From Aplidium turbinatum (Eukaryota > Chordata > Ascidiacea > Aplousobranchia > Polyclinidae), in contig OU964932.1 in the NCBI GenBank assembly GCA_918807975.1, positions 16,709,501 to 16,773,500 on the forward strand: a stretch of 64,000 nucleotides of DNA. Reading direction: 5' to 3'. The notes under the pieces are model-generated. The model worked only from the letters and a program-made list of their open reading frames with translations. It had not been told where the DNA came from and made no database searches. A program made the position numbers and the translations under genes. Of this stretch, positions 53,989-64,000 are shown one piece after another. The number at the start of each line of letters is the position of its first letter. Positions within the stretch are counted from its first letter, which is position 1.

Positions 53989-56900
53989 ATGCAAGACCTT
54001 GACAGTATGCCAGTTTTGCCAAAAAAGGGATACTTGAAATGTTGCTCAGTGTTAAGTCATATAACTGTGGAGCCAATTTTTTTCATAAGTTCATTTACTT
54101 TTGTAATGTATAGCACTATCAGCAAACAGTACATCTACAACTATTTTTCCAACCAATATCATTTAACGAATTCTAGTCATGGAAGTGAGTGTTCCTTGCA
54201 AAACTACACTAATGCAACCATTCATCTCGAAGCAAAGGTATCAGCAGCCTCTAGCAATTGGGTACTTTATCTTAACATTGCAGGTAAGACACATTTCAAA
54301 TCCATGTAACGTTCCACCGAAGGCTAATGAAATGAGTTTATTCTTGCTCAGCAGCAAGGTGTCCAACTGTCCAAGCTGGGTCTGCTACTATTCGGTGAGT
54401 CCGATTCGGTGAGTCTGATTCGATGAGTTCCTAACCTCTAACCCCTAACCCTAACTCCTAACCCCTAACCCTAAAACGGCAATGATAATTAGGCCACGGT
54501 ACCCGATAATTAAAAAAAAAAATTGAAAAAATCCCCCGTTAAGGGATCGGACTCACCGAATCGGACTCATCGAATCGGACTCACCGAATCGGACTCACCG
54601 AATCGGGCCATTCCGGTCCAAGCTAGCATTGAAAATGTTGCTATGTTTATAAATGCAATGGAAGTATATTACAGTAAGGATTTGTGCTTGTTATGGTGTA
54701 ACAGCATTTTTAATTAAATGTCTCATGTTGTTTGCAACAGTCAGTTATTGCTGGTATTAATTACACTGGTCTACACGATTTTTGCTCTGTGAACTTTGAA
54801 AACTGATTTAGAGTAATTTTGGGGTGCTGAATCCGAATATGACCTCAGATTTATGCTATCACGTCAGGTTTGTGAGATATGATAACAGCATATTGTTACT
54901 TTTGTCAAAAGTGGAAGATTTGACGTTGCGTTTATTGCACATACACATTGTGCAAGATCCAGAAATCCAGGCCATGTGGTGCATAAGTAGCTGAAATACT
55001 CCTACCAATTATAATTTTGATACCAATTTGTTTTCTAAGCAACATTATTAACAAGGCAGTAATAACAAGCTAAAAGGGAGGCTATAAGTGTAACTGACCC
55101 CCTCCCCCCGTCAATGTTTTGCATGAAACCACAAAGATTTAAGCAAGCCTATGGCAATGCTTGTTCAGTAACCATATTTAGGCTGTTTTGGCCTGTCTAA
55201 TACTAACCTTTCGTTACAGCACTGCATATGTTGGTGGTAAACGCAACGCCAAATCTTCCACTTTTGACGAAAGTAGCAATTTGTTGTTATCACATTTCAC
55301 AAACCTGACGTGATAGGATAAATCTGAGGTCAGATTCGGATTCAGCACCCCAAAATTACTCTAAATCAGTCTTCAAAGTTCATAGAGCAAAAAAAAATTC
55401 TTTTTTTGTAGACCAGTGTTATCAATCAAAATTTTAGTTAAGGCCAATTTCTGCCTCTTTGGATGTATGTAACATTGTTTGGTCAAGTAATAAAAGTGCT
55501 TTGGGTGTTATCACCTTATCTTTAGTGGGTAAAAAATCGTATTGTCACAAAGTATTAAATGTGTATCAATAAGCCATTTTATTTGATTTAACTTTATTTA
55601 TGTTTTTAGGTTTTATTCCTGGTTTCTTTTCGACAGTTCTTATGGGGGCATGGGGTGATGTTGTTGGAAGAAAGCCCCCATTGTATTGCAGTCTTTTTGG
55701 GTTTTTTATGTTAACAATTATTTACATAATTGTTGTTGAGTTAAGTCTGCCTGTGCATTACCTGCTTGCCGCAAGACTGCTGTCAGGACTGTGTGGAGAT
55801 TTTGGTGTAATTCTCTCATCATGCTATTCATACTTTGGTGATGTTTCCACACAAAGTAGCAGAACATATCGTGTTGCAATTGGGGAAGCAAGTTCTGGAC
55901 TAGGTGGGGTTATTGCCAGCTTAGCAAGTGGCGTGTGGATTGATGCACAGGTATACTGCTAGAGAGTTTGATAATATATGGATATGTTAAAGGGGTTTTA
56001 TTATACTTGCTCAAATGCTCATGCTCATTTGTTTGCAGAAAACAACCTCAATACAGCACAAATAAATCTATTCAAAGGCATATTACATTCAATTTCCCAA
56101 ACATTATTTGCATTTTCTACATACTGATTGTGCAATTTTTCATATCAGGTTTTGTGTCTATCTCAAAGAGAACTATATATGCTGCAGCTTAAACACTTTT
56201 GAAAAATATGTGTTTAAACGTAGTCTTTTGTAGTTTAAGCGCAATTGATTGTGCAGGTACTTGCTATTAGGCTCCGCAATGACTGACAGCGGTTACTGAG
56301 GTTTTTGTGATTCATTTGAGACCAACATTTGCTAATGGGAATTTATTTCAAGAATGATTACCAATTAAAGTTTCACTATGCTTTGTTTACATGCAACCAT
56401 AATTTGTTGTTTTGACTTTAAGATTGGTAACATTTTTTGCTGTCTTTATCATAGTTGGATGTATTGTATGTTATTAGTTTACCATACTCTCTGTTACAGG
56501 GCTTTGGAGCACCTTTATACATGCTAGCTGGTCTGATGTTTTCTGCACTCATGTATGTGATGTTTTTTCTCCCAGAGTCTTACAGCTTGGAGCCTTTTCC
56601 ATCTTTATGCCAACGCATGAAGTACAATATTCGTTCTTTTGTTTGAAATTATATTTTTAAACTGGTTTGCTGTTTTTCAATTAACTGGGTTTGATTGATG
56701 CTTATGAGTAGCCTACATTTAAATCTTGTCAATTAGACCTGTTTTGTTTTATCATATAACTTTGTCTAAGCAGCATAGTTTATAAGTTCAATTACACTGG
56801 CCAACAAAAAAGATAAAAAATTTTGTGTCTGCAATGTAAGATGTGATTTGGGGTATATTGAGGCTGCTGATTTCAAAAATCACATCAGATTTTACCCATC

Positions 56901-59900
56901 ACATCAGGTTTTTGCATGATATTTTTTCTCATAATATTGGCTTTTTGGCGGAATTTTCTCTTACTGTTACCGTTTTATAAAGACCTTATGAGCCAATAGT
57001 GTTTTAAAATTTGTCATATAATATTCATGGAAATAATTTTATTTTGTATCATTTGGAGATGTATGATGACACCATGACCATTGGAGTGACCGACTTACCT
57101 TCAGAAGGTACACTAGTCAGAAGCCCCCCTAGCTAGATGGTCCACTGGTCAAAAGAGTCACCTAGACCATCTGGCTAGTGGACCATCTGTCTATGGTAGA
57201 CCATCCAACTTATGTACCTTCTGGGAACTGTCCATAAACCACCCCTTACAGGCAGGGTTACATTCACTTTCGCCTGAATGCTTAGTACCATTCTACTTTT
57301 TGATATATAACATCGGTTTTATCTTTTTTCCTGAACGTGGAGATTTAAGCTTATGTGAAACTTGTCTATGACTCATTCTTATTTGAGTTTTCATGTATTC
57401 AGATTTCTTCATATTAGCAAGGTGTTAATTCTGTTTGTGGTGTAAATAAGTAGCAGCATGACATCTTCAAAAAAGTGTGAAAATGACCCTGATGTTCTTT
57501 GTTACATATGTGGCAGTTATAGGCTACTGTGCCTAAACAAAGGCAAACCATAACAAGTTTTGTGAAACAAGCATAATTATATTACATACTTTAAAATTCG
57601 CCTGGGTAATCAGGACAAATCATGGGCTCAACACATGCTGCATGTAAAGCTTGTGTGGAAAACCTAAGACGATAGATCAATGGAAATCCTAAATCCACTC
57701 ACAACATTCACAAAAATCATGCAAGCGAAAGTTTGTCCAGAGTAACGTTTCCCAAATGTGCATGTGAATTTCCTTTTTTCTGTAGAATTGAACCTATTTT
57801 TAAGTGTCTATTCTATTCAATTTCTTCAATTTTATTTTTCTTTGCTGGCGCAAACATAATAGCGAATAACATTACAAACACACAACTGTAGCACCAACAA
57901 AAGGAAAAGATGGCAGAACCAAAAGGTTTAAAATATGTACTGGGGATTTGCAAAGCTACCAAACCTACTTCTTAACACGAAAAAAATAACAATGTAGCCT
58001 ACTCTCATAAAAAAATGACGTTGAACGTTTAGTGTTAGCAGATAAACTTTGAAGAATTAGGTTCAAGTTACCACACTTCAATAAAATAAAAAATAAAAAA
58101 AATAAAACAGGTCTTGAAATACCTCAATGTTTTCATTAATATTATGTTTGTATCTCTTGTGTAGACTTTAGACTTTATCGTGATGAATTTAGACATTATC
58201 ACAGACCTTGTTGACAAAAAATAGTTCAAATTCCATGAAACGCCATAGTCTACCAATATAGATCAGGAGTCGATTTTACCCATTTTTACCAAAACAGCAT
58301 TCAGATATCATAAAATCCTGATGTGATACAAAAAATCTGATGTGATTTTTTAATTCAGCACCCAAAATATACCCTAGAATGACATTTACTATGCTGACAT
58401 AAAAAGTGTGTTGGCTTGTGTTATGGATAAAAGGCATAAAATGCAGTATATCATATTATTATAATAAGTTTGTTTATTCATATTAGAATGGAATTATAAG
58501 AAATCTTGATTCTCAAACTTCCAAATATTGAGATCTGTGTTTGTAGACACTACGGTACACTTGTATTGGAGTATATTATCACGAAACATTTTTGCATGAA
58601 GTTAATGTAATAATCAGTAAACGTGCTGTGCTTTTTCCATAGCTCATGTCAGTAACATGATGCATTTTCTGCGTAACATATCAAACAGCAATCTTTTCAC
58701 TTTGTTTAGAATCTTGTTTGCCTGCAAACGTTTTACCGGAATATGGAAGATGTTATCTCATAGTTGGGGAAAGTGTTGGAAGATTTTAGGAATGGTGTTT
58801 TGCTACTTTTTGTCTTCTGGCACTTTTGCTGGGGTTTTCAGTTCAATAATTGTATATGAACTAAGTCCACCACTATGCTGGTCATCAACCTTGGTTGGGT
58901 AAATATATAGGTTTGCTTTGGACTCTGTTAGTTTTCGCTGATTGAGCACTTTGTTGAAGATACCTTGCTGTGGCATTGCGCAAAGCTGACTGCTTGCAGT
59001 TCAAAAACTTTGGCAAGGTTGGCGAAAGTACCAATTTTGTGGCCTTTTTAGGGGCCACAAATTGCTAAATCGCCATGTGGGGTTTATAAAGCTCCTTGGT
59101 CTTACCCAGTGTATCAGCTGCACTGATGACTTGATGAGGCTGTCAGGCCGAAACGGTGTGCTACTGTTTGCAGTTAGGTTTGGTTATGAATATAATGTGA
59201 TGTTGGACTATGTCAAATTGGCTGGATCAAGCTATTTTTTGTATCACTTGAACTATTTAAAATATCAGTCATTATTTTCAAATTTATCATGGCGAGAAAA
59301 TTATATCACTGCCTGAAATACATCGCAAATACTTTGAGTTAAAAAATTTGTAATTTTGTTTGAAAATGTATATACTTGACTTGTGATTGTTATAGCTTTC
59401 TATTTTTGCAGGTATGGCACAGCATTGATATCTGGTCAGTTTATTACCGGAATGATAGCCATCAAAGTTTTTAAAGAACACTTATCAGACGTGTATTTGG
59501 TTTTAATGGGAGCAATATCGACAGCTGCTAGTCTTATTATTTATGGGTTTTCTTCTGTGACATGGATGATGTTTTTAGGTAAGATAGTAGCTGCTCATGC
59601 ATGGATTCACTGAAAATGCTTCAAGCATAAAATGGAGTTATTATATGATTTGTTGCTTTTTGTTACATTAACGCACAGAATCCAATCCCTCATTGGACAC
59701 AGTGCTATTTCCTCACAACTATTTAACATTGCGTGTGGTGAGAGGATGAAAAATTGTCATCAAAGGTTTCAGCAGGTATAATATTATATAATGAAATAAC
59801 AGCATGTGCTGCTTATTGAACAACTGTTGTTTTTTAAGGTTACGGAGTCGCTGCTTTTGCTACAATAGGTGTCACTGTCATTCGAAGCACAGTGTCCAAG

Positions 59901-60512
59901 GTAGCAGGACCACAAGAGCAAGGCGTTGCTTTTGCTTTTCTGGGTTGTTCAGACGCAATTGCCAACCTTGCCGGGTCACTGATGTTCAATGGAATATATT
60001 CAATGACAGTTAATACAATCCCAGGAATGATCTTTTTTCTCGGAGCTGGAATTCAACCCATATTTTTTCTTCTTTTTTGGTGAATATGTTTTACTTTATT
60101 TTAATGTGTTTTCTTTTTATACGTGATGCAGGCAAGTCGAAAACGTTTTGGTTGAGTCATTAAGATTGGGCAACACTGCAAACGTGCGAAGATTCTGAAG
60201 CCCACTTACGAGATGTTAACATTTATCAAATAAATTCACCTTTATCTAAACAAGATTGTAAAGCATAAAAGATTAAATTAGTCACAAATTCACAGTGTCA
60301 AATAGAATCCGATCTTTACGTTGAAATGTTTTGCTTAGTGACAAGATGAGTTCTGATCGCTGTTGAATGAAATATCTGACGAAGTCTGGCGTTATTGAAA
60401 ATGTAATGAAATTTTTAGGCTCATCTACAAAAAGGTACGAGTTGATTTGAATGCTTCCCGAATGGAAGAATATAACAGGTTCATGGATTCATATCAGCCA
60501 CAAGAGGAATGA
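53989..60512 (+). CDS. SLC46-like major facilitator transporter, 7 exons
   Basis: Exons: 53989-54283, 55610-55950, 56500-56632, 58643-58898, 59412-59578, 59839-60079, 60419-60512. The phases join in one frame of 508 residues (TGA at 60510), close to SLC46 length (about 450-480). The exon 3 donor (GTTCTT) is weak and uncertain; all others are good GT...AG. The ATG at 53989 follows an in-frame stop at 53950. Features: TM1 near residue 30, a first extracellular loop with three N-glycosylation sites (NSS, NYT, NAT), MFS motif A (GAWGDVVGRKP), LPES before the central loop, PLCW before TM8, and EQGVAFAFLGC near TM11. SLC46 members move folate, muropeptides or cyclic dinucleotides across plasma or lysosomal membranes. 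The substrate here cannot be told. Introns 1 and 3 each carry a CACTG-type transposon. Confidence 0.85.
54390..54610. repeat. Inverted GATTCGGTGAGTCC array around telomere-like repeats
   Basis: Units of ATTCGGTGAGTC lie at 54390-54428 and their inverse GACTCACCGAATCG at 54546-54606. Between them, at 54430-54476, is a degenerate run of CCCTAA/CCTAACC telomere-type units. It lies in intron 1 of the SLC46-like gene. Confidence 0.85.
54764..55418. mobile_element. CACTG-type element with roughly 170-bp inverted repeats
   Basis: The ends are CACTGGTCTAC and GTAGACCAGTG, with 3-bp flanks TTA on both sides (54761-54763 and 55419-55421). Long inverted arms include TTTTGGGGTGCTGAATCCGA and GGAAGATTTGACGTTGCGTT. 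No gene inside. It lies in intron 1 of the SLC46-like gene. CACTG ends with a 3-bp duplication fit the CACTA/CMC group, but PIF/Harbinger (TWA) is possible. Confidence 0.8.
56795..58420. mobile_element. Second CACTG-type element, more diverged
   Basis: The left end CACTGGCCAAC and right end GTTGGCTTGTG are flanked by TTA at 56792-56794 and 58421-58423. Subterminal inverted arms share ATCACATCAGATTTT and a GGGTATATTT(T)GGGTGCTGA block also seen in the element at 54764. A nested inverted repeat with CTAGACCATCTGGCTAG lies at about 57095-57232. No transposase is recognised. It lies in intron 3 of the SLC46-like gene. Confidence 0.65.
58968..59240 (+). repeat. Repeat with hammerhead-like motif in intron 4 of the SLC46-like gene
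   Basis: The sequence TTGATGAGGCTGTCAGGCC followed by GAAAC at 59131-59154 has the hammerhead core layout (TGATGA, short stem II GGCT/GGCC, GAAAC). Upstream it shares GCGCAAAGCTGACTGCTTGC-like sequence with the inverted repeat at 53700-53830. Confidence 0.55.
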
Positions 60513-61446
60513 GTTCAGGATCTGAATTCTGCAAAAATTCCTTCTAAACTTACCCCAGCTTTAGAAATATATATTGATATTTCTTGCATTTCAATGTAGA
60601 GTACGAATGAAAAATTGTCGGTTTGTTTTCAAAACCACGTTTTTAGATGTATTTAATTTGACATTTTAAGGCACAAGCCTTAAAAAGTAGCCTCAATATG
60701 AAGTGGTCGTCTACGAGTACGACAACTGAGATATTTAATTATCTCGTGGAACGATAACTTACATTAGAAAATTGTATGTGCTAGCGGTCCACATAGGATG
60801 ATGTATATATACCATTTGTGGTGATGTTTGAAACACAATGAAATCTGTAAATAAAATGAAACTTTGGTACAGTATATCCTTATCCATGTTCGCATCATTC
60901 TGTAAGTGGCTTATTAGTGCAATGACATCATGTTACCTGTCTTTGGCCATGCAATGTTTTATAGTTACAAATGCTGTTTTATTTCTGCAATATAGTTTGT
61001 GCAATTCTATTTTACCGACGCAGTGCAAACTTCACGTTTTTATAACACAGATCGCGTTTGTAGCACACACAAGCTTGTGCGTTGACTTTTTTTTGCTGTT
61101 TTACTTTTAATGCTAACAATAAGAACAATCTTCCACGTCAACCGAAGCAGCCTGAGGCATAGAATACCACAGTGCCATTATCGTCCTGATATCTTCTCAC
61201 ATTAGTTGTTTTTATTCCTATTTCCAATAGGGATTAGCACTTTTCAGTATTACTTATTCCTTTCAATATTTGCGACGTCGGCATACCTTCTATTCATATT
61301 TTGACACAAGACCAATCGTATTCATTTTCCATTTTATTCCGAATGAAATGGTGTTTCGTGCGGTTACTTTGTAATTGAAACCCTTACTGCTGTCCTTAAT
61401 TGATTGAATTTGTGTGCTTTAAATAAGAAAGTCTCAGTGAAAGGTT
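60513..61446. other. 3' flank of the SLC46-like gene, no gene recognised
   Basis: The hydrophobic frame at 60838-61110 lies in the presumed 3' UTR or beyond and matches no known family by eye. A possible AATAAA lies at 60849. Confidence 0.45.
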
Positions 61447-61585
61447 AAACCTGCAGTTTCGCATGTTTACAGAAGCTGAAACCACTGACGTAGGCCCCTC
61501 CATCGAGATTGGCAGAGTGAAGTTTTAAATGGTTGTTGTAACAGCCTTTGAACTATTTTCATCCACAAGATGCCGCTAAATAAAA
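61447..61585 (-). repeat. SINE family A fragment
   Basis: On the minus strand it reads ATTTAGCGGCATCTTGTGGA ... CACTCTGCCAATCTCGATGG ... TGCGAAACTGCAGG, matching the SINE body; head and tail are missing. Confidence 0.75.
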
Positions 61586-61595
61586 AGTTGTCCTT

Positions 61596-61975
61596 GAATA
61601 AGGGTAGCCACTTTAACAAGAAAAAACTCAGCCGAAACCTCGAACCAATCAACCAATCATAAGGCACGTTTTCCGTGACGTGAAAAAGAAGATGCAAAGC
61701 AAATCAAGTGATGGATTCTCTATCAGCTGGTTGGCTTGGGCGTTAGGGCTAGAAAGTATTTATTTCCACGACATGGGTTCGATTACCACCCTTACCATTA
61801 AGCTACTCTTTTTTCTTCTGTAACTACCAAATAAAGCTCAAAACAAGAATCAACTCTCTGGCTGAGTGTCACAATTGGACGGTAGCCTCTTACAACATTT
61901 TCTGATTGGTTCGAGGTTTCAATGGCAATAGCTCAATTCCTTCATGTTAAAGTGGCTTTCTTGAATAAGTGCGTT
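61596..61975. repeat. Inverted repeat pair (foldback)
   Basis: The left copy (61596-61660) carries TTGAATAAGGGTAGCCACTT and CGAAACCTCGAACCAATCA. The right copy (61900-61970) carries their complements with changes. A tRNA-like scrap (GGGTTCGATTACCACCC) lies between, at about 61784-61800. Confidence 0.6.
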
Positions 61976-61976
61976 C

Positions 61977-62063
61977 CCAGACAGCAAAACAACCGTTTTT
62001 TACATTAAATTAACGTCTGCATACGTTGAACCAATGTAAAAAACGATTGGTTTGCTGTCTGGG
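61977..62063. repeat. Hairpin repeat CCAGACAGCAAA
   Basis: Inverted arms CCCAGACAGCAAAACAACCG and CGATTGGTTTGCTGTCTGGG enclose TTTTTTACAT/ATGTAAAAAA and ACGTCTGCATACGTTGAACC. Related pieces are at 35914-35958, 62752-62805 and 63065-63112, so this is a small dispersed hairpin family. Confidence 0.75.
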
Positions 62064-63437
62064 TTGGTCTAACGCCAAGACCAAAATCATATTTGCTTAT
62101 TTTTTCTGTTTTTTTTTTTTTGCAAAGTTGGTTGCTTTTGCGCGTGTCTAGTTTGTCGCAATAGGAGTTTCAAAATCTCTTGCATAGAATCGAGTGTAGT
62201 GCACGTTATAACATAATACTGGCTACTTTGTCATCTTCTGATTTTAATCTGTAATGAAGAACTGCTATCTGCAACTGTCACAGTCGATATAGGCCTACGC
62301 CTTTTCTTTGTTGCATTTTCATATGGCAGTAGGCTAGCCTACACGCAACAACGAAATCCTTGAACAACCTCTTATTTTTCATGTGTTTTGTATTGCATTA
62401 TCATTCGCCTTTTGTGCCACATTTACGTTTTATAATACATCTCAAAGAGCATTTGCTGCTTTGTGTCGTGTTAAAATCTGCAAGTTCACAAACGCTCAAT
62501 TGCCAATTTTTTTTTTTACAAATTTAGCTTTTTATTTTCTGTCCATTCCAAGCTCCAGTTCCGAAAAACGGAAAAGTTTTCCAGATTGGTCTTGAATATA
62601 AGCGTATTGGACAATTGCAAACGTCCAAGTTTTTTTTTTCTACTTTACAAAAGCTACTGAGTGGCGTGTGTTTGCGGTCCTGAGGTTTTCATCAGAAAAT
62701 TAAAGTTTTGTAACAGTCTCAGAGTTAAATTCAACCTTTCCATTGATCTGAAGCTTTCAGACGTCGAATCAATGTAAAAAAAGGACTTATTTCCGGTCTG
62801 GGGTCAGGGATATATCCAGATTACATCATAGTTCACTTAAAGGCAGTTTTTTGGATGATTTGCAGTCAGAAATACACAGAAGGTCTATAATTCCTTTCTT
62901 TCGCTCTTCAAGGTAAGCGCTATATATTTCTTGTTCGTCATGAAGATCGACATAGTTGTAGCACATGATCGAAAATCTAGAAATGCAACAACAACAAAAA
63001 TTCAGACCAATTTTTAAGTTTGTTTGACCCTGCATAAGCAAGAATTGCCGTTGTAGCGGTGGGTTGACATCCAGGATAGAAAAATCCATCATTTACATTG
63101 ATTCAACCATCATAGCATGGGCAGTTAACCTGATGTCTGGTAGACCACATAGAAATGATCAAATTTACGTGTGTATTGTAGGCTACCTGAATTCATAAAT
63201 CTATCATTGAGTTTTTATTTGCTCAAAGAATTCATCTCCAAATATATACTAGACCTACATAGAGTTGGAACCTGTTAAATATTAGCCTTTGAGGCCATTT
63301 TGCAAGAATGTAAGGTAGAGTTTAGTGTGGCTTAATGGCCTAATTCAACATAGTGCTGGCCGCTCTAACAGTGACGTAGCCTAGTTGGAAAGAAAATTTT
63401 AGAGGGGCGAAAAAACTTTTAAGCTGGCCAACGTCAA
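62064..63437. other. Intergenic stretch, no gene recognised
   Basis: It has poly-T tracts and two pieces of the CAGACAGC hairpin family. The frames at 62383-62595 and 62826-63092 show no recognisable domain; the latter overlaps repeat-like sequence. Confidence 0.4.
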
Positions 63438-63626
63438 TCAATGTGAATTACAGTGGTACCGTATTAAAATGTTGCAATAGTAGGCTAACAAACATTTTTT
63501 GTTTGGCAAGATATAATTTTCCCCATGCTCCCCGAGGTTACGTCTTTGCTTTCTAAACTTCCAAACTGGAAAAATGAAGGCTAATATAAACATTCCTGCA
63601 ATTGCCAAACCCTTCAAGAGCGGCAT
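63438..63626 (-). CDS. Possible first exon or small membrane protein, unrecognised
   Basis: A 62-residue minus-strand frame starts MPLLKGLAIAGMFILAFIFP, a hydrophobic helix, followed by a basic stretch (WKFRKQRRNLGEHGENY). This looks like a signal-anchor start, but the C-terminal half of the frame looks like run-on into intron or UTR. It may be a short gene, or an exon unrelated to the gene at 63838. Weak evidence. Confidence 0.25.
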   Translation of the reverse strand: MPLLKGLAIAGMFILAFIFPVWKFRKQRRNLGEHGENYILPNKKCLLAYYCNILIRYHCNSH

Positions 63627-63837
63627 ATAGTATTTGAAATGTCTTAGCTAGCCTAACTGCTGGAGTTGTGGAATATCACCAGGCCTACTGTGTTTAATGA
63701 TTACAAACTAATCATATGTGGGCCTAATTGAAAAAACGTGTTAGGCTAGGCTATTTGCAGCCTGCAGAAGTAGGCTAGGCCTATTGGACCACTCTAACTA
63801 GAAAAAGGATAAAAATGATAGTTTAAAGACTAAAGTA

Positions 63838-64000
63838 TTAAAACCTTTTAGGCCAACGTCCTTTAATCCGAGTAACGCCTGGTGTTTGGTAAAATTCACT
63901 CTCAGGGTAATGTAGATGCTTCACACCATCTATGTCTTTCAATCCATAGTCATCCGTCCAATGTTTATCGCCACAAATTTCTTCGAATATTTCAATCAGT
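63838..64000 (-). CDS. Last coding exon of an unrecognised gene (partial)
   Basis: The minus-strand frame is open from the window edge to a TAA at 63838-63840, giving 53 residues. It contains EEICGDKHWTDDYGLKD and VKHLHYPESEFYQTPG and ends IKGRWPKRF. The acidic/aromatic composition and lack of repeat character suggest real coding sequence. The rest of the gene lies beyond position 64000, so no function is assigned. Confidence 0.5.
   Translation of the reverse strand, partial: LIEIFEEICGDKHWTDDYGLKDIDGVKHLHYPESEFYQTPGVTRIKGRWPKRF

Noticed and set aside
55968-56192. Extra exon of the SLC46-like gene
   Set aside because: The frame follows directly on the exon 2 donor site and reads intron sequence; the family alignment continues at 56500.
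60838-61110. 90-residue hydrophobic protein
   Set aside because: AT-rich frame in the 3' flank of the SLC46-like gene with no motif, splice context or homology visible.

Overview
The window looks like a piece of an animal nuclear genome, most likely a marine invertebrate deuterostome such as an ascidian. This placement is an inference from three things: vertebrate-like ARPC4, a long-ectodomain Toll-like receptor, and AT-rich introns and intergenic DNA scattered with short tRNA-derived and hAT-type repeats. The word AGGCCTA and its relatives recur throughout. Nothing bacterial or organellar is seen.

Host genes, left to right. A three-exon RING-finger plus TPR protein (8384-14407, +), whose exon phases join perfectly. 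A single-exon Toll-like receptor (18434-21718, -). A single-exon ARPC4, a subunit of the Arp2/3 actin-nucleating complex (38116-38622, +). A seven-exon SLC46-like MFS transporter (53989-60512, +). At the right edge, the last coding exon of an unrecognised minus-strand gene (63838-64000). The TLR and the SLC46-like transporter could both serve sensing of microbial products, but nothing in the sequence shows that they are co-regulated.

Most of the rest is transposable elements, often nested. A 5'-truncated LINE lies at 961-2465. A Ty3/Gypsy element with LTRs identical as read and a 5-bp target duplication lies at 3008-7921. The introns of the RING-TPR gene hold a tRNA-derived SINE split by a hAT MITE, another hAT MITE, a BEL/Pao solo LTR, a hAT relic and a further hAT MITE. 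From 24.95 to 32.92 kb a hAT-type element contains a SINE and a broken BEL/Pao element, and one LTR of that element was hit by another hAT MITE. From 35.2 to 44.6 kb lie a pogo-type MITE, several hAT elements (one with a SINE inside) and more SINE copies.

The most layered locus is 44.8-53.1 kb. A degenerate LINE there is partly arranged as a roughly 300-bp inverted duplication. It was later split at 46,112-51,732 by a transposon with 8-bp flanking repeats and a Tc1/mariner-like transposase relic. That transposon was in turn split by an apparently intact 3.5-kb pogo/Tigger-type element (46,641-50,176). The pogo element encodes a DDD transposase with a C-terminal PHD finger and has repeated terminal motifs that look like transposase-binding sites. 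The 605-bp MITE at 35,175-35,779 shares its termini.

Smaller structures include a near-perfect 167-bp palindrome at the left edge, a perfect 100-bp inverted repeat at 16.7-17.0 kb, telomere-like CCCTAA repeats inside an intron, and a recurring hammerhead-ribozyme-like motif at several loci.
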